From Nitrospirota bacterium (lineage in GTDB: Bacteria; Nitrospirota; Nitrospiria; SBBL01; Manganitrophaceae): DNA of 6,213 nt. Below are positions 5,391-6,213 of this stretch, in pieces. The position numbers and the translations under genes are program-made. The first letter of the stretch is position 1. Every line of letters begins with the position of its first letter. A model generated the notes under the pieces. It made no database searches. It had not been told where the DNA came from and saw only the letters and a program-made list of their open reading frames with translations. Location: assembly GCA_023248505.1 (NCBI GenBank), contig JAHFEM010000126.1, forward strand, positions 1 through 6,213. Reading direction: 5' to 3'.

Positions 5391-6213
5391 GTGAGCGGTA
5401 CGTCAAAGGGGAGACGGGTGGTGGTCGGGATGAGCGGCGGAATCGATTCCGCCGTGACCGCCGCCCTATTGAAAGAGGCCGGTTATGAGGTCCTCGGCGT
5501 GACCTTGACCCTCTGGAAGGAGGAGGGGGAGGATGAAAAGCGCTGGCAGGACCGCTCTTGCTGCAAGGTCGGACTCGCCCGCCACGTGGCAAAGCTCTTG
5601 GCCATTCCCCATCAGGTCATCGATCTGCAGGAGGAGTTTCAGGCCGAGATCATCGATGATTTCTGCGAAGCTTACCTCATCGGCCAGACACCGAACCCCT
5701 GCGTCCGCTGTAATGAGCGGATGAAGTTCGGCCGCCTCCTCACCTTGGCGCGTGAATGGGGAGCCGATCTTCTTGCAACCGGCCATTACGCCCGAATCCG
5801 GCACAAGCCGGAGCGAGACCGGTACGCCCTTTTAAAAGGGGTCGATCTGCAGAAAGATCAGAGCTACTTTCTTTACCGTCTGAATCAGGGACAGCTCGCG
5901 GCGACCCTCTTTCCGTTGGGGGAGATGAACAAGGAGGCGGTCTACCAGAAAGCGGCGGCGCTCGGACTTCCCTACGAGGAGGTCCTGGAGAGCCAGGAGG
6001 TCTGCTTCGTCACGCAGAAAGACTATCGGGTCTTTCTCTCCGAGCATCATCCCGAATCGGAGGCTCCGGGGAAGATCGTCACCGAGTCGGGAGAGGTCGT
6101 CGGAGAGCATTCGGGGGTCGCCTTCTACACGATTGGCCAGCGGAGGGGCCTCGGGGTCGCCATGGGAGAGCGGACCTCTGTGACCCGGCTCGATCCGACG
6201 CGGCGCGAAGTGG
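5391..6213 (+). CDS. mnmA: tRNA-specific 2-thiouridylase MnmA (TrmU), N-terminal three quarters
   Basis: Partial gene, open at the right edge; 274 residues of about 360 are visible. MnmA is an ATP-dependent thiolase that adds sulfur at C2 of wobble uridine 34 in tRNA Lys, Glu and Gln, receiving sulfur from a relay or directly from a cysteine desulfurase. Landmarks: the PP-loop GMSGGIDSAV (13-22) for ATP, SCCK near 57-59, TPNPCVRCNERMKFG (100-114) with the conserved nucleophile Cys104 (equivalent to E. coli Cys102), ATGHYAR (129-135), KDQSYFLYRL (155-164), SQEVCFV with Cys205 (equivalent to E. coli Cys199), and the central-domain motif YTIGQRRGLG (246-255). Both catalytic cysteines are present. 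The start is GTG 5391, one base after the bactofilin stop, with CGGGAG (5380-5385) as ribosome-binding site five bases upstream. The missing part is the C-terminal beta-barrel. The tight junction indicates co-transcription with the bactofilin gene. Confidence 0.96.
   Translation, partial: MSGTSKGRRVVVGMSGGIDSAVTAALLKEAGYEVLGVTLTLWKEEGEDEKRWQDRSCCKVGLARHVAKLLAIPHQVIDLQEEFQAEIIDDFCEAYLIGQTPNPCVRCNERMKFGRLLTLAREWGADLLATGHYARIRHKPERDRYALLKGVDLQKDQSYFLYRLNQGQLAATLFPLGEMNKEAVYQKAAALGLPYEEVLESQEVCFVTQKDYRVFLSEHHPESEAPGKIVTESGEVVGEHSGVAFYTIGQRRGLGVAMGERTSVTRLDPTRREV

Noticed and set aside
5581..5590. GCCACGTGGC palindrome inside mnmA as a second parS
   Set aside because: It shares the CACGTG core, but the flanks do not match the parS arms (GTT/AAC); it encodes ordinary MnmA residues.

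Overview
The window is a compact, gene-dense stretch of bacterial chromosome with every gene on the + strand. In order it carries: the 3' end of mnmE (tRNA-modification GTPase), mnmG, rsmG (16S rRNA methyltransferase), parA, parB, a bactofilin gene, and the first three quarters of mnmA. The block mnmE-mnmG-rsmG-parA-parB is the conserved origin-proximal gene order known from many bacteria (for example Bacillus and Pseudomonas), so the replication origin is probably close, most likely upstream of position 1. A bactofilin gene directly after parB, together with the moderately high GC content, suggests a Gram-negative lineage such as Desulfobacterota or Nitrospirota. That assignment is an inference from gene order and protein character, not a demonstrated one.

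Layout: 1-566 encodes the G3-to-C-terminus part of MnmE, ending in the family's Phe-Cys-Ile-Gly-Lys tail. The whole gap after it is filled by a perfect 16-bp palindrome at 573-588 that matches the chromosomal centromere site parS. mnmG follows (about 604-2544) and ends in an unconserved tail whose DNA holds two mutually exclusive inverted repeats. rsmG follows with almost no gap; its best-supported start is a CTG codon overlapping the mnmG stop. The only clear non-coding gap inside the cluster (3204-3287) carries a possible extended -10 promoter for parA. parA and parB overlap by 14 nt, with a strong Shine-Dalgarno sequence inside parA. A 58-nt gap with an RNA hairpin leads to the bactofilin gene, and mnmA starts one base after the bactofilin stop codon.

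Functionally the window holds two interleaved themes. The first is chromosome segregation: ParA ATPase, ParB CTPase/clamp, a parS site about 3.5 kb upstream of parB, and a bactofilin cytoskeletal protein that may position or anchor the system, as bactofilins do in Myxococcus. The second is decoding: MnmE and MnmG install the cmnm5 group and MnmA the 2-thio group on the same wobble uridine (U34) of tRNAs, while RsmG methylates G527 (E. coli numbering) of 16S rRNA. Most of the window is conserved core genome. The least ordinary features are the parS placement, the bactofilin linkage, the probable CTG start of rsmG and the hairpins at two gene junctions. No mobile element, CRISPR array, tRNA or rRNA gene was seen, and there is no stretch above 300 bases without a gene.
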